Source of the DNA: Gongronella butleri
Lineage: Eukaryota; Mucoromycota; Mucoromycetes; Mucorales; Cunninghamellaceae
DNA length: 64,000 bases
Direction: 5' to 3'
NCBI GenBank assembly: GCA_025201375.1
Contig: JAIWZP010000061.1
Location: 62,001 to 126,000, forward strand
Within the stretch, counting starts at the first letter, position 1. Every line of letters starts with the position of its first letter. The notes under the pieces were generated by a model. The model saw only the letters and a list, made by a program, of their open reading frames with translations. It searched no databases and was not told the origin of the DNA. The position numbers and the translations under genes are program-made. Of this stretch, positions 47,579 to 57,988 are shown one piece after another.

Positions 47579-47826
47579 GGCGTGTTCCTGAGAGACGAGC
47601 ACGGGAAAAAGGGCCAATGGACAAAATGGCGACGACAAGAGACAAGAAAAAAAAGAGGGAGACGACGCCACCGGCGAGGTTTGACGCTTTTGTCCCAATT
47701 CTTAAGCGACATTTGAAACACCGCCTGCCTCGCTGCGTCAATCAAAAAAGGTCGCCCTTAATTTTTTTTTTCTTTTTTTTCTTTCTTTCTCCTTTTTTCT
47801 CTCTCTCTTTTTTTATATCTCGATCT
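47579..47826. promoter_or_regulatory. Bidirectional promoter region (tfb2 / dus1)
   Basis: 248 bp between divergent start codons. The dus1 side is a long CT-rich tract (47760-47820). Confidence 0.5.
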
Positions 47827-49248
47827 ATGGCGTCGTCTCCTATCAAGCTCAAGGGCTACGAATTTTTCCAAAAGACGCTAAAGTCGCCGCGCTTTGTGGT
47901 TGCCCCCATGGTCGAGCAGTCCGAGCTCGCCTGGCGCCTGCTGAGCCGCCGCCACAACGCCAGCCTCTGCTATACGCCCATGTTCCACGCCCGTCTCTTC
48001 AGCGAGGCCCAGAACACTCGCTACCGCAAGGAGCAATGGACCACTAATGATGAGGATCGTCCTGTGGTTGTCCAGGTAAGAGGCAAAATGGCAATTGGAA
48101 AACAAAAGGAAAAAAAACTGATAAAAGAGCGAAAAAAAATGGAATAAAAAAACGGTGGCGCAAAAAAAATGACGGGATCAATCGCGGCCACTGACAATCC
48201 CCTTCCCACTTGTTTGCTTTTTTTTGACGCTAGTTTTGCGCCAATGACCCGGACATCTTGCTCGCTGCGGCCAAATTGGTGGAAGACGACTGCGATGCTG
48301 TGGATTTGAACCTTGGGTGCCCGCAAGGGATTGCGCGCAAGGGTCACTATGGCTCGTTTTTGCAGGACGAATGGGAATTGATCGAAAAGATGGTCAAGAC
48401 ATTGGACACACACCTCAAGGTGCCCGTGACGGTCAAAATCCGTGTGTTCCCCACTGTGGAAAAGACGGTGGAGTACGCCAAGATGATCGAGGCTGCGGGT
48501 GCGCAGATGCTGACGGTGCACGGTCGCCTGCGCGAGCAAAAGGGCCACATCACGGGCTTGGCCGATTGGGACAAGATCAAGGCCGTCAAGGACGCCGTCA
48601 AGATCCCCGTGCTGGCCAATGGCAACATTTTGTACTATGACGACATCCAGCGATGCATCGAACACACGGGCGTCGACGGCGTCATGAGCGCAGAGGGCAA
48701 TCTGTACAACCCAGCGCTCTTCAATCCCAAATACAAGGACCTGCCACCACTCTCTTGGGAAATCGCAAAGGAGTATCTTGAGATTTGCAAAGACGTCGAC
48801 GCCCGCGGCCAGTGCATCAAGGCCCATCTGTTCAAAATCTTCCACGCAAGCTTGCCCATCCACACCGACCTGCGCCAGGAACTCGCGAAGTGCCACGAAT
48901 GGCAAAATTACTGGGACTTTTGCATGAACATGAAAGAAAGACTCATCAAGGACCAAGAGCAAGGCACAGAGCTCGACGGCAAGGAAAATGAAAAGGGTAT
49001 TCGCCAGTACAGCCATTGGCGCTGCCAGGTAACGTGTTCTTGTTTTTTTTTTTTTGATTTTCAGACGCAATTGGGCTCACATTTCCCCCGTTTTGATTTT
49101 TTTTTTTTAGCCCTACATCCGCCCCAACAAGCCGCAAACCCCCAAGCAGGAGAAGAAGCGCAAGGGCGACGATGCTGTCAAGGACGCCCAGCCCAAGAAA
49201 CAAAAGGAAGACGACCAAGAAGCGCCCTGTGTGGAGGTCGTTGCATAA
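47827..49248 (+). CDS. dus1: tRNA-dihydrouridine synthase (Dus1 type)
   Basis: Three exons: 47827-48075, 48234-49028 and 49111-49248, 393 aa. A TIM-barrel flavoprotein: [52 protein letters not shown] with catalytic Cys112, [28 protein letters not shown] (FMN phosphate region) and [14 protein letters not shown]. The C-terminus is Lys-rich and probably nuclear-targeting ([18 protein letters not shown]). It reduces uridines at positions 16/17 in the tRNA D-loop in known homologues. AATAAA at about 49290. Confidence 0.95.
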
Positions 49249-49443
49249 TTTTCAAAACCCCCCAACACATAGATACCGAGAAATCAAAAAATAAAACTAC
49301 AAATTGCATTATAGACAAAACTGAGAAAAAAGTCCGCCGCGGCTGCGGACAAAAGTGGCTTGCATTCTAAAATGGGAATCCTCTTTTTTTTTTCTCTCTC
49401 TCTCTCGCACTCTTTTACTCTCTTTTTGTTCACTTTTTCCGCC

Positions 49444-51065
49444 ATGTCCAAGCACGTACGAGAGCTGTATGCCGTCAAGGAGGCGATGCGTGTCGCGGCA
49501 GAGACCATGCCCGAGGGCCAAAAGATCGTTGCCCAGTTTAAGACGGAAGAGGGCGAGTCCACGGGCCCTCCCCTTCACTTGCCCGCCGACGTGAATCCTG
49601 AACAACTACAATTGCTGCTGAATCAGCTCTTGGAACAGGTAAACTTGTCTTTTCCGAAAACAGAGACGTCAATTGGGCTGACCAATTGTCTTTTCTTGAA
49701 TTGCAGAGTGACGACCCGATGCCGTATTCGTTTTACGTCGATGACGCCGAGATTCGCAAGAATTTGTGGGCGGATCGCAAGGATAAGTCCACTGAAGATA
49801 CCATCACCATTGTCTACCAGCCGCAAGCCATCTTCCGCGTGCGTGCCGTCACGCGATGCACGTCGACTCTCACAGGTAAAAAAAAAAAAAAAAAAAGGAC
49901 AAAAGAACGAAAAAAAAAGGGGGGGCTAACGAATCAAGTTTTCTGATCTGCTTTTTTCACAGGGCACTCGGAGGCGGTGCTGGCGGCCCAATTCAGCCCT
50001 GACGGACGGATGCTGGCGACGGGGTCGGGCGACATGACGGTGCGCGTGTGGGATTTGAACACGGAGACGCCGAAATTCACGCTAAAGGGCCACACGGGGT
50101 GGGTGCTGTCGATTGCGTGGTCGCCGGACGGCAAGACGTTGGCCAGCGGCAGCATGGACAACACGGTGCGGCTATGGGACCCCAAGACGGGCAAGCAGCT
50201 GGGCACGGGCTTGCGTGGCCACACAAAGTGGATCACCAGTCTTTCCTGGGAACCATTCCACATCAACAGCAAGGCAAACCGCCTCGCGAGCTCGTCAAAG
50301 GACGGCACCGTCCGTGTTTGGAACACGGCATTGCGCAAGATCGATTTCACCATCTCCCAGCACACCGCGTCTGTCACGTGCGTGAAATGGGGTGGCGAGG
50401 GCCTGCTGTACACGGCATCACAGGATAAAACCATCAAGGTCTGGAACGGCAATGGCATGCTCGTCAAAACACTGCAGGGCCACGGCCATTGGGTTAACAC
50501 GCTCGCCCTCAGCACCGACTTTGTCCTGCGCACCGGCCCCTTTGATCACACCGGCAAAATTCACACAAACGAGGAAGAAGCCAAGCAAGCCGCCTTCAAA
50601 CGATACCAGCAATTCAAGGGCAAGGGCCACGAGCGCCTCGTGTCGGGGTCCGACGACTTTACCATGTTCTTCTGGGAGCCAGAGACGAGCAAGAAGCCCC
50701 TGACACGCATGACTGGCCACCAAAAGCTTGTCAACCACGTCAGTTTCTCGCCAGATGGCCGCTACGTCGCAAGCGCATCCTTTGACAACTCCGTCAAGCT
50801 GTGGGACGGCCAAACAGGCAAATTCTTGGGCAATCTGCGCGGCCATGTCGGCGCCGTCTACCAGGTCGTCTGGTCCAGCGACTCGCGCATGCTCGTCAGC
50901 TGCAGCAAGGACACAACACTTAAAATCTGGGACATCAAAAAGTTCAAAATCAAGCACGACTTGCCCGGCCATCTCGACGAGGTCTACTGCGTCGATTGGA
51001 CTCCCGCAGGCGACAAGATGGCGAGCGGATCAAAGGACAAGACATTGCGCATGTATAGACATTAA
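49444..51065 (+). CDS. Notchless/Rsa4 WD40 ribosome-assembly factor
   Basis: Three exons: 49444-49638, 49707-49875 and 49963-51065, 488 aa. An NLE domain (~30-110: VAQFKTEEGESTGPPLHLPA, DDPMPYSFYVDDAEI, IVYQPQAIFRVRAVTRCTST) precedes eight WD40 repeats (GHSEAVLAAQFSPDGRMLAT ... DEVYCVDWTPAGDKMASGSK). Rsa4/NLE1 binds the pre-60S particle and is pulled off by the AAA ATPase Rea1/Midasin through its N-terminal domain. An 18-nt A run sits in the second intron. It starts 195 bp after the dus1 stop. AATAAA near 51114. Confidence 0.96.
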
Positions 51066-51189
51066 ACACATCCACCCACTTTTTCGATTTTTCAATTTGG
51101 CATCTGCATAGAAAATAAAAACATTCGCATCCATCTACCTTTTTTATTACTGAGAATCTGTAATTAAAAATTTACACTAAAATCAACGC

Positions 51190-51790
51190 TGCTCGCTATC
51201 AAGTGCCTGCCCGCGTGCCCAGTAATGGGAGGCGTATTGGCATCTGTGCTTTTTGGCTACTTGCTTCTCGAAAACACAATAAAAACCAGGGGTTCATCTT
51301 CGGCCGTTGACAAGAAAATCGATATTTCTCCAGAAATTCGCAATTTTGATTCTGGCGCGCTAAAACCTGATTCGATCTTGCTGAAAACTTGCAAGTGGGA
51401 TGAGACGCGCACGGTGAACATTTTGTTCGATTCGAGCCCGACAAAGCTGATGCGCAACCTTTGTACACCTGCAACACCAGATTTAATATTTCAACTTCAA
51501 TTTTCTCGGGAAGGAACAAGGCAACCAACGCTCCAACGGCAAGCTTGCAGTGACAAAATATGCAGAATTGAATTCTCTGTCGAGTGAGACCAGTTTCACT
51601 AGCGTGCAACCAAAACTGGTCGAGATATTCAAGTTTCTAAAAGTTGACTTTGATCGCTTTTTTCTCGCGATCTGTCAAGTCAACCCCCGATTTTTATTGC
51701 AGATTTGCTTAGGAAGAGGAGGTCGATGCACCCAAGGGCATGACTCTCGAAGCGCTGGAGTGTAGGTTGCCAAACGGATTTGGGATTTCT
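51190..51790 (+). repeat. Dispersed repeat family B, copy B3 (highly diverged)
   Basis: Keeps the order of blocks of B1/B2: AAAATCGATATTTC, TTCAATTTTCTCGGGAA, CTGTCGAGTGAGACCAGTTT and the GATCGC...GATTTTTATT end. Open frames exist on both strands but none is recognisable. Confidence 0.55.
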
Positions 51791-53242
51791 GGTTGAGCTT
51801 GAACCTCTCAAAGCGGGGGACCCTCCAGATGCATTTTGACCTGACCAACTTTATTTTTTCTAAAACTCAAAAAAAAACATTTCACCACCAAAAATTCATT
51901 GCAGCGCCACGAAACTTTCTCACCTATGGGATTTGGCTCCTCTCTTCTCAGAAAAAAATTAAACCCTGATATCAATCGGCCGGCTTGGAGAGAAAATTGA
52001 CATTGCTGAAAATTTGGCTGTGGCGCGTTTTTTAAGGAATCATTTCGAGGTGAAATCGTGCTTCAATCACCGCGAAATTTTACTAGGGTTGCTTATTGAG
52101 ATTCTCGATCATTGTCCCGAAATCTCGATCGGCTTATTGAGCGATATGAGACAGCCCAAATCTCGATCGTCTCGAAAGTTTTTTTTTATGGATCTCGAAT
52201 CTCGATCAAAATCTCGACAGGCGCTTAAGCTGGGTGATTGTTGAATCTCGCTCGATCGCTCGATCGTATCATAATCTCGATCGCTCGAAATCTCGAAGAC
52301 AAAGCAACAGCACCAGTTTTATGGTGCTGAATGAATAGACAGCCTTATTTGTTTTATTTAAAAAATTGATACTGTAGGACATACATACCGGTACAGTGTA
52401 CTGTACATCGGCCGAAGTGCTCGTCGATCCATGACTTTCACCGTCATCATCAACTGCTGCCTCGATGGCGACAAAACTGGACGGCGTATCATTGGTCTCG
52501 TCGTCGTCCAACAAGAAATCATCGGCGTCTTGACGCTGACGATGTGTCATGATGATTACGGTAGATAAATGATCGTCTTTGTAAAAAAAAAAAAAAAAAA
52601 AGTAGAGAAAAAATTTAACACGGTCAAGAGTGGTGCAATCCATAGCACTCAAGGAGTCATTATGTATCACAACAACGCCATGATGCGGGCACCTGCACTG
52701 CCTGGGGGCTCCGTTCCATTCTTATCTTTCACATTGTTTATGATATTATTTATATGTTTCATAAAAATTTCTCTTGGCAAAAAAGTCATCAAAAACACAT
52801 ATTTGATCGAGATATCGATCGCTCGATCGCTCGCTCGATCAGTTGTCAAAACTGTTGCGGTGTCCCATTTGTCACACCCGTCAGACTTGCCTTACTTAGA
52901 AGGTGCAAGAAAATCGCATCTTTACAGCCATTTGCCAGCGAAAACGCACTTTTTGAGATGGATGACTACACAGTGCCTGGAAGCGTCCCAAACTTTATAT
53001 ACGGTATCATGATGGCCTGAGTTTATTTTTATATCAGTATGAATTTTTTTTTTCAAGAGCCAGCGACGATCGTTAGAATTGCCCGAAAATCATTCAAAAC
53101 GGTATTCGTGCATCAATCAAGTACACGTGTTGCGAGCCGATTGCCAACAAAACTTGAAATACCTGTACAGTACAGTACTGTACATTCATTTTGAGTCAAA
53201 ACCAATTAATCAATGTACTGTATCATTAAATTTTGTCACATA
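51791..53242. other. Intergenic; CTCGATC-rich tracts
   Basis: Two clusters of the words CTCGATC/GATCGAG occur at 52095-52300 and 52805-52845. A GTACAGTACAGTACTGTAC palindrome lies near 53165-53184. No confident gene. Confidence 0.5.
52269..52550 (-). CDS. Uncertain acidic open reading frame (93 aa)
   Basis: From the ATG at 52550 it reads MTHRQRQDADDFLLDDDETN, then acidic and Ser/Thr-rich residues. It resembles the acidic N-terminus of the transposase at 55472 in composition, and like it has a T run shortly upstream. It could be a first exon or a relic of a related element. Low support. Confidence 0.2.
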   Translation of the reverse strand: MTHRQRQDADDFLLDDDETNDTPSSFVAIEAAVDDDGESHGSTSTSADVQYTVPVCMSYSINFLNKTNKAVYSFSTIKLVLLLCLRDFERSRL

Positions 53243-53423
53243 CAGAGTTTCCACTGTTCATATGCGCGCCGTTGAAAAGTTTTTGCACGCAAAGAGGATT
53301 TTTTCACCCGCGAATAAAAATGCAAATGCACGCAAACACCTTTCATTGGCGCGCACCGCATCATCAGTCCACGCAAACTTTACTCTCGATGGGCGCCAAT
53401 TGAATTTTTAGGGCACGCGAATA
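53243..53423 (+). repeat. Left TIR, outer element
   Basis: Pairs with the reverse complement of 58265-58445. Shared words: GTTGAAAAGTTTTTGCACGC, CTTTCATTGGCGCGCACCGC and ATCATCAGTCCACGCAAA. Confidence 0.9.
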
Positions 53424-53529
53424 TTTATTTCGTACAAAAAAAAAAAGGAAACTATGAGTACAGTAACCAGACTTCGATCTGTCAGCCCAACGCGTTCGAC
53501 ATGTGTGACCCGCCAGCGTTCGATTTGTG

Positions 53530-53809
53530 TGACCACCGCATTTGACTTGTGCGACCGCTGAGTTCGACTCGCTTATCCGGCGTTCGACTCGTTTACCCGG
53601 CGTTCGACTCGTTTACCCGGCGTTCGACTCGTTTGCCTGGCGTTCGACTCGTTTGCCCGGCGTTCGACTCGTTTGCCCGGCGTTCGACTCGTTTACCCGG
53701 CGTTCGACTCGTTTGCCTGGCGTTCGACTCACTTGCCCGGCGTTCGACTCGTTTGCCTGGCGTTCGACTCGTTTGCCCGGCGTTCGACTCGTTTGCCTGG
53801 CGTTCGACT
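53530..53809 (+). repeat. 20-bp minisatellite (GGCGTTCGACTCGTTTGCCC)
   Basis: About 12-13 near-perfect units. Related, more irregular units continue in the same orientation at 58112-58240 beyond the inner transposon, so the array was split by its insertion. Confidence 0.9.
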
Positions 53810-53811
53810 TA

Positions 53812-53938
53812 CCGGATTTCCAGTGTTCATTGGCGCGCCTCACAATTATTTTTAGCGCGCAAATAAAAAAATTAGGCGCGCAAAGCAATTTTTGTTTGCA
53901 CGCAAAAAAAAAAAAAAAAAAAAAAATAAAGACGCCTC
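53812..53938 (+). repeat. Left TIR, inner transposon
   Basis: Pairs with the reverse complement of 57989-58108 and ends at GACGCCTC. Includes TTAGGCGCGCAAAGCAATTT and a 23-A run. Confidence 0.92.
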
Positions 53939-54019
53939 GAATCGTTTGTGCTGTGCGCAAAGCAATTTCTTGACACAAACTAGTTTTTTTATTAAAAGTA
54001 TTGCAAGAAAAAAAGCGAC

Positions 54020-55472
54020 CTAGAGATTGGCTTCCTTTTTGATGCATCGGTCAAAGAAGGAGACGGAGTGCCGAATCCACCCCTCGCAATCGCTGGGCGT
54101 GACGGTGCGCGCCGCTTCCAGAATGCGAGGAGCAAGCGAGTCTTTGTCGTCCAAAGACGAGCGTCGCACACGAGCCTTGACCTTTGCCCAAAACTCTTCA
54201 ATTGGGTTCAGGAAAGGGCTGTAGGGCGGCAAGAACAACGGCTTGAAACCATGCTTGCGTATAACTGCCGACACGTCTTGACTCTTGTGGATCGAGGCAT
54301 TGTCCATCACGACGTGTCGGCCTTTGATTCCTTCCTCGGACAAGCATTTCAGTGCATTGTCGATAAATGCAATGAAATCGGTCGTTCTTGTGCCAATCTT
54401 GACCTTCACATTAGAGCCTCCTTTGACTGTCTTCATTGATGCAGTCGGCTTGCGCAGTGTTAAATTGACCACACCAAGTTCACAGATTGCGCCAAGAATC
54501 GTGATATTGACACCCTTGCTGTTTGGAACGGTGACCTTCGGTGTTTCGCCTTTCCGGGCCCAACCAACGCCACGTCGCAAATGAAGATTAAACCCAGCTT
54601 CGTCCACAAACACGCAATTGTTGAAAAAGCTGAAATCTGGCAGGCGACTCCATTCCAAAACGATGTCGTGGCGACGCTGGATCGTCAATTCCGAGTTTCT
54701 GGCAGCCAGGATTGGTCGCACCCTCTTCAATGTCATAACACAATGGGATTTGATGTGATTGTGCAAGGCAGACTTGGAAATTACGAGTGGTGCGAATTTC
54801 GCCATAATTGTGTCCCGCGCCTCGGCCAACGTTCGCGTATTGTCTTCATCAAAAAACGCAACAAGGAATTCAGTGTGCTCCGGGAAGAGTTTGCGTCGCC
54901 CACCGTTGCGATGTCTCAGGGGAACTGGAACTCTCTGTTGGACATCATCGTTGTAACGCTTGACGTAGTTTTGCGCAGTGCGCTCCTTGATTCCAACTAG
55001 TCTCCCAGCTTCCGCTGCTGTTTTGCCTAAAGTTCACAAAATATAATTAAAAAAAAGAAAATTGGGATTTTTCTTTTTGCTTGCCTTTGGTGGTGACTAA
55101 TTCGATCAGCTCTTCGATTTGATGCGGCTTGTATACACGGTATGGACCACGCTTTGCAGTAAGTGGATGAATATCTTTGACAGGATGCGGCTTGTCTTCA
55201 TCCATTGGCGTGGTTGGGCGAATGAATGTACTTTTGTAGTCGCTGAATGTCAACAACTGGCCGCCATGAGCACGCAAGAAATCCTCATTGATGATATTGA
55301 AGTTGTCGAGGTTGGGTGTGTCGTCAGACTTGGATTCCGCGAGGTCCTTGTTGTTAAACGCTTCAAATGTGCCTTCAAGAGCGTTGAACTCATATTCCGA
55401 TTCATCCGACGAATCAGAATCAGGTATCTCCTTTGTCGTTGGACGAAGTAACCAAGTGTCATCAGATGACAT
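54020..55472 (-). CDS. Tc1-like DD34E transposase with acidic N-terminal extension
   Basis: Two exons, 55472-55085 and 55026-54020, 464 aa. The intron is GC-AG: the donor GCAAGC follows ACCAAAG and the spliced frame reads VTTKGKTAAEAGRLVGIKER. Residues 1-~100 are acidic and unrelated to usual Tc1 transposases. HTH/linker at ~130-195 (TAAEAGRLVGIKERTAQNYV). Catalytic residues Asp271 (VFVDEAGFN), Asp371 (HVVMDNASIH) and Glu406 (FLNPIEEFWAKVK) have 34-residue spacing, and PYSPFLNPIE is classic for the superfamily. No internal stop, so it may be active. A 61-nt T run precedes the ATG by 20 nt. Confidence 0.9.
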
Positions 55473-55490
55473 TGTGCGGTAAAAATGATA

Positions 55491-55492
<2 letters not shown>

Positions 55493-55553
<61 letters not shown>
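55493..55553 (+). repeat. (A)61 homopolymer upstream of the transposase
   Basis: Sixty-one A on the plus strand, i.e. poly-T in the transposase leader. It separates the transposase ATG from the 21-bp minisatellite. Confidence 0.9.
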
Positions 55554-55555
<2 letters not shown>

Positions 55556-55579
55556 CGCGTGGTAAAAATGATCAATATC

Positions 55580-56212
55580 ATCCCAACTCATTCCAATGCC
55601 ATTTCAGGGCGTTCCACTGCCATCCCAACTCGTTCCACTGCCATCCAACTCGTTCCACTGCCATTTCAGGGCGTTCCACTGCCATCCAACTCGTTCCACT
55701 GCCATTTCAGGGCGTTCCACTGCCATTTCAGGGCGTTCCACTGCCATTTCAGAGCGTTCCACTGCCATCCCAACTCGTTCCACTGCCATCCCAACTCGTT
55801 CCACTGCCATCCCAACTCGTTCCACTGCCATTCCAACTCGTTCCACTGCCATTCCAACTTGTTCCACTGCCATCCCAACTCGTTCCACTGCCATCCCAAC
55901 TCGTTCCACTGCCATCCCAACTCGTTCCACTGCCATTCCAACTCGTTCCACTGCCATTCCAACTTGTTCCACTGCCATCCCAACTCGTTCCACTGCCATT
56001 CCAACTTGTTCCACTGCCATCCCAACTCGTTCCACTGCCATCCCAACTCGTTCCACTGCCATTCCAACTTGTTCCACTGCCATCCCAACTCGTTCCACTG
56101 CCATCCCAACTCGTTCCACTGCCATTCCAACTCGTTCCACTGCCATCCCAGCTCGTTCCACTGCCATCCCAATTCGTCCCACTACCATCTCAGCTCGTTC
56201 CAATGCCATTTC
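55580..56212 (+). repeat. 21-bp minisatellite, ~29 units
   Basis: Unit GTTCCACTGCCAT plus CCCAACTC, with variants ending TTTCAGGGC at the left and TTCCAACTT(G) inside. Because 21 is a multiple of three, frames stay open through the array on both strands, giving repeating peptides such as SFHCHPN or MAVERVG. These are probably not proteins. Confidence 0.95.
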
Positions 56213-56299
56213 AGGGAGTCACAGCGTTCATCAAGCGCAATCCATGATTCTGGTGGCTAACTTCACCCCTCAAATTTCCGCTCAATTCACTCCCCAGGT

Positions 56300-56768
56300 G
56301 CATCTCACGCTTCGTGCGGCTCATTCTGCCCCTCAATCGCAACTTGTGCTCCGAGCGGCTCGTTTCTGCCCCTCAATCGCAACTTGTGCTTCAAGCGACT
56401 CATTTTGCCCCTCAATCGCAACTTGTGCTCCGAGCGGCTCATTCTGCCCCTCAATCGCAACTTGTGCTTCAAGCGACTCATTCTGCCCCTCAATCGCAAC
56501 TTGTGCTCCGAGCGGCTCATTCTGCCCCTCAATCGCAACTTGTGCTTCAAGCGACTCATTCTGCCCCTCAATCGCAACTTGTGCTCCGAGCGGCTCATTT
56601 TGCCCCTCAATCGCAACTTGTGCTTCAAGCGACTCATTCTGCTCCTCAATCGCAACTTGTGCTTCAAGCGACTCATTTTACCCCTCAATCGCAACTTGTG
56701 CTTCAAGCGACTCATTTTACCCCTCAATCGCAACTTGTGCTTCAAGCGACTCATTTTGCCCCTCAATT
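56300..56768 (+). repeat. 39-bp minisatellite, ~12 units
   Basis: Unit contains TGCCCCTCAATCGCAACTTG followed by TGCTTCAAGCGACTCATT or TGCTCCGAGCGGCTCATT. The two variants alternate in the left part (a 78-bp higher-order unit), while the right part is homogeneous. 39 is also a multiple of three, so long frames open in all phases. Confidence 0.95.
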
Positions 56769-56989
56769 GCAGGTCACTCGGCGAACATGCCGCTCCAATT
56801 TTGAAGCACCTTCAACTTTTTCCGTGGTTGTCATCTGATGGCACGGTGACACCTGACACTTTTTTTTTTTTTTTTTTTTTGCGCTTTTAGCCGCTTTGCA
56901 GCGAGTGATGACTCCTAATTTGTTGCAAAGCAAGAAATAAATTACTCTGCTCTAATCATTGATTTGATCTTCCTGATTACTGCCAAAAA

Positions 56990-57496
56990 ATGACCAAATA
57001 CACTCAGGAATTCATAAAAGAATTTGTCGCAGCGGCAACAGCACCTTCCGCCAAGTCAATTACGGCTGTTGCCAAGGAATTCGGCATTCCTAAGTCTTCT
57101 GCTACACGCATCGTCAGGACGGCGACACAGGGCGAGTCGCGTGAAGGTAAATTTATATCATTTTGCATTTGTATGATCACCCTAACAATGGTTTCAGGCG
57201 AAAAAACGACAAAAACAAGAACGACAAAAGCAGCTACACAAAGGAATTGCGGCGCAGTTGCTGTTGCAAGCGACATTCAGCTGCTGGAGGCAGCTCAGAA
57301 ACCTTGCACAGCCAATGTTGACGTGAATTCACTCGCGCATCGATTGTCCTCGCTTCAAATTGCGCGTAAAAAGAATGAGCTTGTAATCCGAGCTCAGAAA
57401 GACCGCGAGTTCCGACGCGCACACGTAACTCCCTATGCATTCGCGAAATCATTGTCAAAGCGCTATCAGGTACTGCAAATCTCGGTAGTTTTTTAA
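56990..57496 (+). CDS. Accessory HTH-type protein 1 of the inner transposon
   Basis: 168 aa if unspliced; a possible 51-nt in-frame intron (57147-57197, GTAAAT...TTTCAG) would give 151 aa and join REGEKTTKTRTTK. The N-terminus reads TKYTQEFIKEFVAAATAPSA then SITAVAKEFGIPKSSATRIV, a helix-turn-helix of the Psq/transposase-recognition kind. The C-terminal half is charged and probably helical (RKKNELVIRAQKDREFRRAH). It has no catalytic motif. Possible roles: binding TIRs, repressing or helping transposition (inference). Confidence 0.6.
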   Translation: MTKYTQEFIKEFVAAATAPSAKSITAVAKEFGIPKSSATRIVRTATQGESREGKFISFCICMITLTMVSGEKTTKTRTTKAATQRNCGAVAVASDIQLLEAAQKPCTANVDVNSLAHRLSSLQIARKKNELVIRAQKDREFRRAHVTPYAFAKSLSKRYQVLQISVVF

Positions 57497-57543
57497 GCAT
57501 TTGTTTATTTTTTCGTTGATAAAGAACGCCTTTGGCGTATTTG

Positions 57544-57551
57544 TATAAATA
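57544..57551 (+). promoter_or_regulatory. TATA box before accessory gene 2
   Basis: TATAAATA 58-65 bp upstream of the ATG at 57609. Confidence 0.5.
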
Positions 57552-57608
57552 TGTTGAGGGCGTGAAACAGCCCGACGTTTAACTTCTTTGAACAAAACTG
57601 AATGAACA

Positions 57609-57959
57609 ATGTCATCCCAGCAACCTTTGCGAAACATTGAGGAACTGCTCAGGAACGAAGATCTTCCGGCTCCTGAAGAGCAACTGCTGGATGCCGTCAT
57701 TCCCACAGTTGTCAGTACGGCCTACGAAGATCGGCCACAAACCAGGAGGCGAGGGCTGAGTTTGTCCAAGCAATTCGCCATCTGGGAGGCTGTGTACGTC
57801 AACGGGACCACGTACGAGCAATTGGCCCAGAAGATTGACGTTCCAAAAACGACATGCTATCGATATGCCCGCAAGTTTGATTGCAACCCACCGATTGAGG
57901 CAATTTCGATGTACAGGCCGGAATTGCTGTCAACTCTGATCCTAAGAAACACCCAATAA
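57609..57959 (+). CDS. Accessory HTH-type protein 2 of the inner transposon
   Basis: Single exon, 116 aa. An acidic N-terminal third (RNIEELLRNEDLPAPEEQLL) is followed by a basic linker (RPQTRRRG) and a clear helix-turn-helix (LSKQFAIWEAVYVNGTTYEQ then LAQKIDVPKTTCYRYARKF). It stops 30 bp before the right TIR. Together with accessory protein 1 it looks like a separate DNA-binding module; function unknown. Confidence 0.6.
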   Translation: MSSQQPLRNIEELLRNEDLPAPEEQLLDAVIPTVVSTAYEDRPQTRRRGLSLSKQFAIWEAVYVNGTTYEQLAQKIDVPKTTCYRYARKFDCNPPIEAISMYRPELLSTLILRNTQ

Positions 57960-57988
57960 ACTAGGGCGCGCCCCTGCAACCTTTTTTA

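Noticed and set aside
48021..49070. A 349-codon minus-strand frame
   Set aside because: Antisense shadow of the dus1 exon with the flavoprotein motifs.
55596..56804. A 402-codon frame of repeating AIPTRST-like units, and mirror frames on the minus strand
   Set aside because: Produced by minisatellites whose period is a multiple of three. All phases are open, there is no gene signal, and it crosses from one array into another.
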